From NCBI RefSeq assembly GCF_009765705.1, contig NZ_LMUX01000017.1:203882-267881 (forward strand): a stretch of 64,000 nt of DNA, read 5' to 3'. Each line of letters starts with the position of its first letter. The stretch's first letter is position 1. A program made the translations under genes and the position numbers. This document shows positions 36,645 through 45,330 of this stretch, in pieces. Below the pieces are notes generated by a model. It was not told where the DNA came from. It saw nothing but the letters and a program-made list of their open reading frames with translations, and did not search any database. This DNA comes from Burkholderia sp. L27(2015). GTDB taxonomy: Bacteria > Pseudomonadota > Gammaproteobacteria > Burkholderiales > Burkholderiaceae.

Positions 36645-38801
36645 TTGAAAGCAGGAAGGAACGATCCGTGCCCGTGCGGCAGTGGCGAGAAATACAAGAA
36701 ATGCTGCCAAGGTAAGACCGAGGGGATGGGCCCGGCACGCCAGGATGTGCCATCCACTTCCGCGACTCAATCGGCTCCGGCAGCCGTCGCATTCAATGCG
36801 CTCGCGGCCTTGTTCAATGCCGGTCGCCACGTCGACCTGGAAAACCAGACGCGTCTACTGCTAGAACAGTATCCTGACTCGGGATTGCTATGGAAGGTGT
36901 TGGGAGCAGCCCTGCAGGCGCAGGGCAAGGACGCACTCGCGGCACTGCGAAGAACAACGGAATTGCTGCCCGATGATGCCGATGCGCACAATAACCTGGG
37001 CAATCTCCTGCGCAACCTCAAGCACGCTGAAGAGGCTGCGGCAAGCTGTCGGATAGCGCTATCGATCAAGCCCGATTTTGCCGAGGCGCACAGCAATCTC
37101 GGCAATGCGTTGAAAGATCTCGGGCAGCTCGACGATGCGGTGGCCTGCTATCGCGTGGCCTTGCAGATCAAACCGGCATATGCAATCGCACACTTTAACC
37201 TAGGCAATGTTTTGAGAGACCTGGGGCAGTTCGGCGATGCGGTGGCAAGCTATCGCCATGCGGTGAGCATCAACTCAGATTTTTTTCAGGCGCACAGCAA
37301 CCTGGGCAACGTTCTCTTACGCAATCTCGGGCAACTCGACGACGCCTTGATCAGCTACGGCAGGGCGATCGAAATCCAGCCGAATCTCGCCGTGGCGTAT
37401 AACAATCTGGGCAACGCGCTCAAAGAGGCCGCTCGGCTCGATGAGGCCATTGCCTGCTTTCGTCGTGCCGTGGCGCTCAGCCCGCATGATATGCAATCGC
37501 GCAGCAATCTGCTCTTTACGCTCAGCTTCCATCCTGCCTTCGACGAACGAGCCATCTTGGCGGAAGCGAAACAGTTTTCTTACGCCGATTCGTGCGCGGA
37601 CGGCATGCCGAGATTTCGCCGGGCCAACTCGGACAATCGCCGCGAAGACTTGCCACAGCGGCGCTTGCGCATCGGCTACGTTTCACCCGACTTCAGAAGT
37701 CATTGCCAATCGTTGTTCACGATGCCGCTGCTCTCGAATCATGACCATGCGCAATTCGAAATCTATTGCTATGCCGATCTGAGACAGCCCGATGAAGTCA
37801 GTCGCCGTCTGCGCAGCCACGCCGACGTATGGCGCTCCACCCATTTGAAAAGTGATGCGCAACTGGCAGAAATGATCGTCGAGGATGGCATCGATATCCT
37901 GGTCGACTTGACGATGCATATGGATAACGGCCGGCCCATGTTGTTTGCCAGCAAGCCCGCACCGGTGCAGGTCGCCTGGCTGGCTTATCCGGGAACCACA
38001 GGCATTCCAGCCATCGATTACCGACTGACCGACCCCTGGCTGGATCCCGCCGAGCTTGGCGACGATCGTTACACGGAGACGTCGATCCGGCTTCCCGACA
38101 CCTTCTGGTGCTACGACCCACTGGCATCCGCGGGGATATCCGCGGGAATGTCTAATTTGGCACCGAACGACTTGCCGGCACTGTCGTCGGGATTTATCAC
38201 CTTTGGGTGTCTGAATAATTTCTGCAAGGTGTCCGACAGCACCTTGCATCAATGGGGAAGGGTGATGGCGCGGGTTCCGTCGTCGCGGCTAATCCTGTTA
38301 GCTGCGGTCGGACAGCACCGCCAGCGCGTGCTCGAGATCCTCGCTCAATACGGGGTCGCCGCGCAACGTATCGAATTCGTCGAATACCGACCGCGAGTGC
38401 AATATCTGCAAACGTATCATCGCATCGACGTGTGCCTCGACACCTTGCCCTCTAACGGACATACCACCAGCCTGGACGCCTATTGGATGGGTGTGCCGGT
38501 GGTCACCCAGATCGGCCGTACAGTAGTCGGAAGGGCGGGATGGAGTCAACTCAACAACCTGGACCTGACGGAGCTTGTCGCGTTGGACGAGCAGTCATTC
38601 ATCGATATCGCTGTCACGCTCGCGGCCGATTTGCCTCGGCTGGCTGAGCTACGCCGCACGTTGCGCGGTCGTTTTGAAGCTAGCCCACTGATGAATGGAA
38701 AACGCTTCGCCACGGCCATTGAAGCGGTGTATCGCGAAATCGCGCTTCGATCACCGCGTATCGATACGACCGCCGCGTCGGACTTGATCGGCAATTTTTA
38801 A
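36645..38801 (+). CDS. SEC-C / TPR / O-GlcNAc-transferase-like (GT41) protein
   Basis: A 718-residue three-part protein. Residues 1-24 form a SEC-C zinc motif (Cys9, Cys11, Cys20, Cys21: DPCPCGSGEKYKKCC), residues about 113-290 hold five or more TPR repeats ('AHSNLGNALKDLGQLDDAVA' type), and about 340-700 is a SPINDLY/OGT-type GT41 glycosyltransferase (RIGYVSPDFRSH, 'VQVAWLAYPGTTGIPAIDYR'). Start is TTG 36645 with a strong GAGGAG 7 bases upstream, which keeps the SEC-C motif in frame. Bacterial GT41 proteins may O-glycosylate other proteins; the target is unknown. Confidence 0.88.
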   Translation: MKAGRNDPCPCGSGEKYKKCCQGKTEGMGPARQDVPSTSATQSAPAAVAFNALAALFNAGRHVDLENQTRLLLEQYPDSGLLWKVLGAALQAQGKDALAALRRTTELLPDDADAHNNLGNLLRNLKHAEEAAASCRIALSIKPDFAEAHSNLGNALKDLGQLDDAVACYRVALQIKPAYAIAHFNLGNVLRDLGQFGDAVASYRHAVSINSDFFQAHSNLGNVLLRNLGQLDDALISYGRAIEIQPNLAVAYNNLGNALKEAARLDEAIACFRRAVALSPHDMQSRSNLLFTLSFHPAFDERAILAEAKQFSYADSCADGMPRFRRANSDNRREDLPQRRLRIGYVSPDFRSHCQSLFTMPLLSNHDHAQFEIYCYADLRQPDEVSRRLRSHADVWRSTHLKSDAQLAEMIVEDGIDILVDLTMHMDNGRPMLFASKPAPVQVAWLAYPGTTGIPAIDYRLTDPWLDPAELGDDRYTETSIRLPDTFWCYDPLASAGISAGMSNLAPNDLPALSSGFITFGCLNNFCKVSDSTLHQWGRVMARVPSSRLILLAAVGQHRQRVLEILAQYGVAAQRIEFVEYRPRVQYLQTYHRIDVCLDTLPSNGHTTSLDAYWMGVPVVTQIGRTVVGRAGWSQLNNLDLTELVALDEQSFIDIAVTLAADLPRLAELRRTLRGRFEASPLMNGKRFATAIEAVYREIALRSPRIDTTAASDLIGNF

Positions 38802-38804
38802 GTG

Positions 38805-39548
38805 TCAATTGACGGTGGAAAGGACCGTCAACTGTAGCGTTTGCCGAAACGTGAAACCCAATTTCTCGTATAAAGCGATCGCCGACTGATTGTCGCTGAA
38901 TACGTGCAGGAAGGGCACCTCACCGCGTTCTAGAATGTCATTCGACAACGCCGTGATCAGAGCGTAGGGATATCCGCGTCCGCGATAGTCAGGATGGGCA
39001 CACACCGCGCTGATCTCGGTGTAACCCTCCAGGCGCATGCGTTCCCCAACCATCGCGACAAGTTTGCCGTTGTCCCGAATGCCTAAGTAGCTACCGAGTT
39101 CATGGGTTCGTAGGGCAAACGGCCCAGGCTTCGTCAGCTCAACAAGCGCCATCATTTCATGCGCGTCGGGCGCACCAAGTGGCTCGATCAGCGAACGATC
39201 GACGAATCCGCGCGTTGTCGGTCCAACCATTTGCTCCAGGGTTTTCTTGAGAACGATCTCGAATTGCGCGGGCGGCGCAAGTTCGCCGACGAGTTCGTCA
39301 ACGGTAAACAACGCAAGCTGATCGCCAGGAATCAGCGGCAGTCGCGTCAACGAGGCCAAGCTCGCAGCCGACGTGTCACGCATTGCCGCGAAGCGGGCGA
39401 TCTCGACCGGATAGCGCCGGGCCAGCTCGTCGCCTTGGGCGAGCGAACGGTGCCTCGAAGTCAGTGCAGACCAGATGACGTTATCCAGCACGTGGGCAGA
39501 GGTAGGCGTATTCAGGGCAACAGAATCTGTTGAAGCGGTATTTATCAT
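38805..39548 (-). CDS. GNAT family N-acetyltransferase (FR47-like)
   Basis: A 247-residue acetyltransferase. The C-terminal GNAT half has 'ISAVCAHPDYRGRGYPYALI', the acetyl-CoA loop, and 'HVFSDNQSAIALYEKLGF'. The N-terminal 120 residues fit FR47-like proteins. Substrate unknown. ATG 39548 is chosen; the frame is open to 39737 but the added sequence is Arg-rich and unlike the family. It converges with the GT41 gene, three bases apart, and a hairpin with 8-bp arms (38809-38831) covers the junction. Confidence 0.8.
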   Translation of the reverse strand: MINTASTDSVALNTPTSAHVLDNVIWSALTSRHRSLAQGDELARRYPVEIARFAAMRDTSAASLASLTRLPLIPGDQLALFTVDELVGELAPPAQFEIVLKKTLEQMVGPTTRGFVDRSLIEPLGAPDAHEMMALVELTKPGPFALRTHELGSYLGIRDNGKLVAMVGERMRLEGYTEISAVCAHPDYRGRGYPYALITALSNDILERGEVPFLHVFSDNQSAIALYEKLGFTFRQTLQLTVLSTVN

Positions 39549-39681
39549 CGACACGGCTAATTCCTTTGCATAGAGCCCTGCATCATGAACCGGGTGGCCC
39601 AGATGTGGCAAGCAAAGCCGCAACGTCGCGCGAAGGTGTAAACCTCGCACGACGCCGCTACGCCCGGATTTCCGACTCGTC

Positions 39682-40461
39682 TTACTTTTTGCTGCTGAAA
39701 ACGGGCGCACCCCACGGTGCGCCGATCGTGCCGCCATCGACGACGATCTCCGCAGCCGTTATCCCTGACGCTCCATCCGATGCGAGGAACAGTACCGCTT
39801 GCGCGACTTCCTCAGGGCCGGCCAGACGCGCCATCGGAATGCGTGGTGCAAACGCTTGCTCCGTGCCTTCCAGGGTTGCGCCGGCGCGCGCACCACGCGT
39901 CCAGATCGGCGTGCTCGTGGCGCCTGGAATCACGGTGTTCACGCGAATGCCGCGCTGCACGAGTTCTGACGCAAACACCTTCGCCATGCCGGTGATGCCG
40001 GCCTTCGACGCAGAGTAGGCGGCGGACCCCACCGAACCCAACTCGCGCATGACTGAGCCGTTCAACACGATGGCGCCGCCGGCGGACATCAATGGCAGCG
40101 CCGATTGAACCGTGAGGAAGACCGCGGTGAGATTGGTACGCAGGATAGCCTCGAACGCCGCTGCGCTTGTGCCGCCAAGCGGCGTTGGCCCGGAAATTCC
40201 GGCATTGGCGAAAACGATATCGAGCGAACCGTATGCCTGTTTGACTTGCTCGATCATCGCATCGATAGCCGCCGGATCGTCAAGATCGGCGTGGATCGCG
40301 AGCGCGCGATCGCCGAGCTCCAAAGCTGCCGCATCGAGTTTGGCGCGATCGCGGCCGGTGATGGCCACACGGCCGCCTTCGGCGATCATGAGTTTGGCGA
40401 CCGTAAAACCGATGCCGCTGTTTCCGCCGGTGATCAAGGCGGTCTTGTCAGTAAAACGCAT
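39682..40461 (-). CDS. SDR-family oxidoreductase
   Basis: A 259-residue classical SDR with TGGNSGIG (11-18), NAG (86-88), and catalytic Ser136, Tyr149 and Lys153. Arg37 after beta-2 ('TGRDR') favours NADP(H). The C-terminus 'EIVVDGGTIGA' is normal for the family. GGAGAAG lies just before the ATG. With the upstream SDR (77 bases away) it forms a probable operon, divergent from a TetR gene that is likely to control both. Substrate unknown. Confidence 0.87.
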   Translation of the reverse strand: MRFTDKTALITGGNSGIGFTVAKLMIAEGGRVAITGRDRAKLDAAALELGDRALAIHADLDDPAAIDAMIEQVKQAYGSLDIVFANAGISGPTPLGGTSAAAFEAILRTNLTAVFLTVQSALPLMSAGGAIVLNGSVMRELGSVGSAAYSASKAGITGMAKVFASELVQRGIRVNTVIPGATSTPIWTRGARAGATLEGTEQAFAPRIPMARLAGPEEVAQAVLFLASDGASGITAAEIVVDGGTIGAPWGAPVFSSKK

Positions 40462-40537
40462 GGTACTTCTCCTGGATGTTTGGGCCGCGCGGTTGCGGCG
40501 AATAGCGCGCGTCGGCTGCCGACGCGCAAACGGGGCA

Positions 40538-41389
40538 TTACTTGCCGGTCAAATACCGCGAGGCCGGCTTGCCACTTTGGGACGCAGCAAACAGCGCCGT
40601 GCGTGCTGCGTCATATGCCGCGAACAGCTGACTGTCTTCCACCGAGGGCAGCGTAATGGTCTCGCCTTGGTCGAGTCCGGCGAGAGCGGCATCGACGCAC
40701 GCTTCAGGGGACATGATGGAGGCCGAGTCGAGCTGTTCCAATGGAACACCTGAGATTTCCCAGATGTCGGTCGCGGTGGCTGACGGCAGAACGAGCTGTA
40801 CCACGACCCCGGTTCCGGCGACCTCTTCTTGAAGCCCGCGCGTGAAATTCTGGACGTAGCCCTTGGTACCACTGTAGATGCTGCTGATCGGCAGCGTGTG
40901 GAAACCCAGCACGGAGCCGATGTTAATGAGCACACCGTGGTTGCGTTCCTTGAATGCCGGCAAGATCGCATGACTGAGGCGGGCCAGCGCTGTCACATTC
41001 ACATTAGTCATGGATTCAAGCTGCGCCGTTGCCGCGCTGGCGACGGAGCCCAAGGTCGATGTGCCGGCATTGTTGACCACCAGGGTGATGGTCTTGTCGC
41101 TGGTGATGGCCAAGGCGACACGTTCCAAATCTGCTGCGACGCCCAGGTCGGCTACGACGGAGCGCACGGCCACGCCGTAGTCGGCACGTAGCGATTTCGC
41201 GAGCGTTTCTAATCGGTCGCCGCGGCGTGCCACGAGTATCAGGTTGTAGCCTCGTTTGGCCAAACGGTCGGCATAAATCTTCCCCAGGCCAGCAGACGCG
41301 CCCGTCACCACTGCGGTGCCTTGGGTTGCGGAGAAGGTTGAGGAAGAATCGGTCACGCTTGCGCCGTTATCGTGTGTGGAATTGCTCAT
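40538..41389 (-). CDS. SDR-family oxidoreductase (DltE/YqjQ-like)
   Basis: A 283-residue SDR with TGASAGLG (29-36), NNAG (106-109), and catalytic Ser159, Tyr172 and Lys176. Arg55 ('VARRGDRL') suggests NADP(H). The N-terminal 20 residues are Ser/Thr-rich and outside the fold. It is first of the two minus-strand SDR genes, with its start 230 bases from the divergent TetR gene; operator repeats lie in between. Substrate unknown. Confidence 0.86.
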   Translation of the reverse strand: MSNSTHDNGASVTDSSSTFSATQGTAVVTGASAGLGKIYADRLAKRGYNLILVARRGDRLETLAKSLRADYGVAVRSVVADLGVAADLERVALAITSDKTITLVVNNAGTSTLGSVASAATAQLESMTNVNVTALARLSHAILPAFKERNHGVLINIGSVLGFHTLPISSIYSGTKGYVQNFTRGLQEEVAGTGVVVQLVLPSATATDIWEISGVPLEQLDSASIMSPEACVDAALAGLDQGETITLPSVEDSQLFAAYDAARTALFAASQSGKPASRYLTGK

Positions 41390-41507
41390 CGTATTTCCCG
41401 TCCATAACTAATGCGGTTGAACAGTGCTACGGCGGCGATGAAGGGCGGGATTCGCCGAACCGCTGGCGTCTGGTCCGAGCCCATTTCGTCGCCTAACATG
41501 ACAGACA

Positions 41508-41574
41508 TCATGCTTAAGCACGGTAAGCATGACGACCGTCATGCTTTGACTGAACGAAGCATGATGTATATAAT
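41508..41574 (+). promoter_or_regulatory. TetR operator cluster over a sigma-70 promoter
   Basis: A perfect palindrome (AAGCATGACG, ac, CGTCATGCTT) lies at 41525-41546, with half-sites TCATGCTT at 41508-41515 and AAGCATGA at 41557-41564. A strong promoter, TTGACT (41546-41551), 17 bases, TATAAT (41569-41574), overlaps it and points to the TetR gene. This fits autorepression and control of the divergent SDR genes. Confidence 0.75.
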
Positions 41575-41619
41575 GTTTAATGTCAATAGCGTTTTATCCA
41601 AAAATAAATGGGGGTAGGC

Positions 41620-42171
41620 ATGCGGTACCCGGCATCTGAAACAGCAGAAAAACACGTGCGAATTCTGGATGCGGCCGCGCGCCTGTTCCGCGAGCGCGGA
41701 TCGGCCGGCGTCAGCGTCAGCGAGATCATGCAAGCCACCGGCTTGACGCATGGCGCGTTTTATAACCATTTCGCGTCGAAAGACGCGTTGATGGCGGAAA
41801 GCCTTGCTCATGCCTCGTCTAAATCGCTGAAGGATTTGACTCGGGCGCAGCAGTCACCAGAGGAAATGATCGCCTACGTGCAGAAGTACTTGAGCGCGGC
41901 GCATCGCGACACACCGGGCGAGGGATGTCTGATGACTGCGCTCGGCTCGGAGATTCCTCGTGAACCCATGGCGCAATCGGGATTCACCGCCTACGTTAGA
42001 ACGACTATCGAGAAGCTGACCGCGCATTTTCCATGGCCGTCAAAGCGTTCCGCGAGGCGTGACTCGATTCGCATGTTGTCGACGATGGTGGGGGCCGTCA
42101 TATTGGCACGCGCGGTGAATGACGCGGAGCTGTCGGACGAGATCCTGCGGGAGGTACGTGCTGCGATCTAG
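41620..42171 (+). CDS. TetR-family repressor
   Basis: A 183-residue TetR/AcrR regulator. The helix-turn-helix is at about 20-55 (VSVSEIMQATGLTHGAFYNHF), and 'GCLMTALGSEIPREP' in the ligand domain resembles the YxaF/LmrA type. ATG 41620 has GGGGG upstream; an ATG at 41608 would add four residues but has no ribosome site. It probably represses itself and the divergent two-SDR operon through the palindromic operator; the inducer is unknown. Confidence 0.87.
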   Translation: MRYPASETAEKHVRILDAAARLFRERGSAGVSVSEIMQATGLTHGAFYNHFASKDALMAESLAHASSKSLKDLTRAQQSPEEMIAYVQKYLSAAHRDTPGEGCLMTALGSEIPREPMAQSGFTAYVRTTIEKLTAHFPWPSKRSARRDSIRMLSTMVGAVILARAVNDAELSDEILREVRAAI

Positions 42172-42441
42172 TATATCCAGGCTGCATTCAAAGCCGAAGA
42201 TTCGACATTGCGAGCGGCGAACCTTCTCGCCCATGCATGGCCAGCACCATATTCTGCATGGAGTCCACCGATTTTTTTCAATATCCACCCCCTTATTTTT
42301 GGAACACCTGCCGCCGAATCAGTGTGGTACTCTTTTTCCAGAAGCCTCGTTTGTTGATGTCATTTTTTAGGACTGGTTGCAATGAGATAATTCAGGATAA
42401 CTAATTAAATCGCCGTTTTCTTTTTATTGGAGGAGAAAATG

Positions 42442-43092
42442 ATGTTGATTTTCAAAGTGTTTGTACTGACCACTCTGGCTGTTGCATGTGCCTGTGCTTC
42501 GGCTCAATCGGTAACGGTGTCCGTGACCGGCAGGATAAGGCCGGGCGCATGCGTTCCCACCCTCGCAAGTGACGGGGCGTTCGACTACAGTAATATTTCG
42601 TCGGATGCGCTGCGCGGCAGTGCCATCACTCAACTACAGGAAAAGACGGCGACCTTCGCGGTCAAATGTTCGGCTCCGACTAAAGTCGGTTTCCGGGTAC
42701 TCGACAATCAACCGGGGACTGCGGCTTGGGTCTCGCTAAGGGCGGCGGGTTCAGATGACCATCCGGCGTTCGGCTTAGGTACTGTCGACGGCAAGAACGT
42801 GGGCGCCTATGCGATGACGATGGACTCGTTCGAGGCCGATGGCAATCCGGGAACCGGACTGGTTTCAACGAATGGCAGCACTTGGACTTCAAGCCGTATC
42901 ACTGGGATGGGCAATAGTGCGTCGACCCTATACAGTATTGCGGCGGCCAGCGAGACGATTCCTATGGCGCATACTACATTCACCAGCGTTCTGCGAGTGC
43001 AAGCCTCGATCGATCGCGCGGCCAACCTGCCGGCTCTGACGAGCGACGTGCTGCTGAATGGACAGGCCACGATCAGTCTGGTCTATTTGTAG
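42442..43092 (+). CDS. DUF1120 exported, fimbrial-like protein
   Basis: A 216-residue secreted protein: signal peptide about 1-19 ending CASAQ, then a beta-rich DUF1120 domain with 'GRIRPGACVP' and a final 'ATISLVYL' strand like those of pilin-type subunits. Such proteins usually lie beside a chaperone and an usher; none is here, so it is an orphan. AGGAG at 42431-42435 suits ATG 42442 better than ATG 42439. The 270 bases upstream show no other gene. Confidence 0.75.
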   Translation: MLIFKVFVLTTLAVACACASAQSVTVSVTGRIRPGACVPTLASDGAFDYSNISSDALRGSAITQLQEKTATFAVKCSAPTKVGFRVLDNQPGTAAWVSLRAAGSDDHPAFGLGTVDGKNVGAYAMTMDSFEADGNPGTGLVSTNGSTWTSSRITGMGNSASTLYSIAAASETIPMAHTTFTSVLRVQASIDRAANLPALTSDVLLNGQATISLVYL

Positions 43093-43287
43093 AGCGCGCC
43101 TGTCGCCAGTGCGTGGCGGATTGATGCTGCGCATGGACTCATGCGTGCAAACCGAGGGGCCAGGTGAGGGCTGTTAGCCGCCTTGCTTGCGCTCAACGCG
43201 TGGCGATACGGAAGGCGTAAATGAACTTCCCCGTGCGTACGATCTTGATGCGATGAAAATCCGCGTGGGCGGAATTGATGAGGGCAT

Positions 43288-44889
43288 TTATATTGATTCA
43301 GAGGAGTTTGCACTTAGATCGGCGGGGTTGGGCTGCAGGAAGATCATATCGTGCAAACTGGAAAGGGCTTGTTGCCATTTACCGCTATCCTGCTCCACCT
43401 GGCGGCCGTCATAGAAAGGTCTCAGAAGTGCTAACAGGTCGCGTGACTGAGATTCTTCAGCCGGTGTTGTGATGTCCGACACCAGCTCACCCATCTCGTA
43501 CTTCGAATCTCGCGTGGATTGATCGGCCGATTGACTCAACGACGCTTTGACAAGCTTCCCGTTTTCGTTGTCGATCTCGGTCGTGCTATTGGCCGTGTCA
43601 TTGATTTGCACGTAATCGTAAGTCTGCGAATTCATCTTGGACGTCAGTGCCAGCGGCATACCCGTGAGCGACTCGTGATAACTGGCGATCAGATGGGATT
43701 GTTGCTTTTGAGTAATGGTCCCACCCTGCTGGTTCCCCTCGATGTCAGTGCTTTGGGACACCTGATAGGAGAACGTATCCTGTTCACTCAGACGCATCGG
43801 ATTGGTCGATTGCGCCGCATCGGTAATCGAAGCATTGAAATCGGGCAGTCCCGTTAGCATGGCGTGCTCGACTTCGGCCAGCGATGGCGCATAGGTCGTT
43901 CCCGGAAGCGATTGCGACGGTGATGTGTCAGAGCCGCTGAGCATCTGGGTAAAAGCGTCCTTGAACATCGCCATAAACGATGCGTCGCCTCGGCCGCGCG
44001 AATCGGCTTCGTCGAATTGCTTTAGATAATCGGCAATTGCCGCCGCTTGCTGCGCCCGATTACCCAGGATAGCGGACTCTGCCGTGTCCACGTTGACGTT
44101 CAGCGTACCGGCGGTCCCGCCCACGGTGACGGTTCTTGTGGCGCTGTTAGCTTGAAAGTCGATCGACTGGATCGGTTGTGGTGGTTGTTCGCCCGTCACA
44201 TTGGACTGCAAATGCACCGACGCCAGTACCGAGGGGTCGAATTGTGTCAGTCCGCTGAGGTCAAGAGTCGGCGGGATAGCCGTAAGGCCGTTGATGGCAT
44301 CCTGGAACGCACCGGAGAGGTTTCCAAGCGCGCTTTGCTCGGCAGCGCTGAGTTTGCCGCTGCTGTGCTCGCTGACGGTCATGCCGTCTGCCCCGCTGTG
44401 CAGGGTGATATCAACTTCCACGCCGCTCTTTGTCTCGATGGTCAATTCGATGTCGGCCTGAGGACCTTGTGCTGTCGATCCGAGTGCGCCCAACGAGTCT
44501 GCCGGCGTCACCTGCAGCGACTGCGAAAAGTCGCCATCGGTGGTCCCGAGTCGATCCAGCAGCGCGCTCCCAACGTTTCCCAGTCCAAAAAATGCTTGGT
44601 TGGTGATAGCTTCGGTTTTGTAAGCGCCTGCCATTGCCTCTGAAATTGCATCGCTTGAGTCGTTTGCCCAGGTTACGGTGGGCGGCAAAAATGTCAATTG
44701 GCTTGGTATGGAGTACGTGGGTTGTGAATTTGTGAGATTTCCCGGGGCGATCGTGACGATGCTCGATGGTTCTGGCAATGCTGGATTCGGCGGTGCCAGT
44801 GCGCTTGTTGATACGGGGAGGGGAGATGCAGGTACTGATAGGGCATTTGCCAGAAGGGGCGCAGCGTTCAATGGGGATACGGTTGCCAT
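43288..44889 (-). CDS. Unknown 533-residue protein
   Basis: I do not recognise a domain. The first 75 residues are rich in Pro, Ala, Ser and Leu, without a classical signal peptide; the rest is polar, with many Gln, Ser, Thr and Asp and several amphipathic stretches, and only two possible short helices. The composition resembles surface or secreted/effector-type proteins of Burkholderia, but no export motif is certain. The frame is intact with normal third-position GC. It lies between an orphan DUF1120 gene and an IS remnant, an accessory-looking setting. Confidence 0.6.
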   Translation of the reverse strand: MATVSPLNAAPLLANALSVPASPLPVSTSALAPPNPALPEPSSIVTIAPGNLTNSQPTYSIPSQLTFLPPTVTWANDSSDAISEAMAGAYKTEAITNQAFFGLGNVGSALLDRLGTTDGDFSQSLQVTPADSLGALGSTAQGPQADIELTIETKSGVEVDITLHSGADGMTVSEHSSGKLSAAEQSALGNLSGAFQDAINGLTAIPPTLDLSGLTQFDPSVLASVHLQSNVTGEQPPQPIQSIDFQANSATRTVTVGGTAGTLNVNVDTAESAILGNRAQQAAAIADYLKQFDEADSRGRGDASFMAMFKDAFTQMLSGSDTSPSQSLPGTTYAPSLAEVEHAMLTGLPDFNASITDAAQSTNPMRLSEQDTFSYQVSQSTDIEGNQQGGTITQKQQSHLIASYHESLTGMPLALTSKMNSQTYDYVQINDTANSTTEIDNENGKLVKASLSQSADQSTRDSKYEMGELVSDITTPAEESQSRDLLALLRPFYDGRQVEQDSGKWQQALSSLHDMIFLQPNPADLSANSSESI

Positions 44890-45057
44890 GGTGTAGGTCG
44901 CCAGGTTTCTTATTTGGAGGGCTTACTCGGTGCTTATGCGCTGCTCGCTTCAATCATTTGTCTAACGGCGCGAGAGGCAAAAACTTGACCGCCATGGCTC
45001 AGACAAGGCGTGCGCGAATTGCGCCACGCCTGGGGCCGCCGTGATCTCCGCCCGCTT

Positions 45058-45328
45058 GCTCAGCGCGTGCACGGTCATGCCGGCGTCGACTCGATCGTTG
45101 CTGGGCTTGGCTCGCTTACCAGAAACCAGCGCGGCGGCCCCGTGTTCGCGCAGCCGCGCCACCAAGCGACGAACCTGGCGCGTCGTCAGCTCAAGCCGTT
45201 GCGCGGCACGCCAGGGGTTGAGCAAACCGTCAGCGACCGACTGGATGACTTTGTGTCAGCTTACGCTGCGTAAAAGCGGACATTTCTAATGAGCTAAAAC
45301 CAGACATTACTAAAAAGCTACTACAACA
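45058..45328 (-). pseudogene. IS remnant: transposase N-terminus with its terminal repeat
   Basis: Codons at 45225-45058 give 'RLELTTRQVRRLVARLREHGAAALVS' like the first 55 residues of ISNCY-type transposases, cut after 'HALS' where other homologues continue into the DDE domain. Between 45275 and 45328 are two decayed copies of the box found at the right end of the intact IS, ending CTACAACA. It is the right end of an older, related element. Confidence 0.72.
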
Positions 45329-45330
45329 AA

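Noticed and set aside
38809..38831. Hairpin at the convergent GT41/GNAT junction as a two-way terminator
   Set aside because: The stem is good (8 bases), but neither side has a T run, and it lies within the GNAT coding end.
42172..42441. Chaperone or usher gene for the DUF1120 protein, or a fimbrial promoter
   Set aside because: No coding frame with family likeness; no convincing -10/-35 pair.
44047..44643. 198-codon plus-strand ORF opposite the unknown 533-residue gene
   Set aside because: Composition (many Arg, Cys, His) is that of an antisense shadow; no ribosome site.
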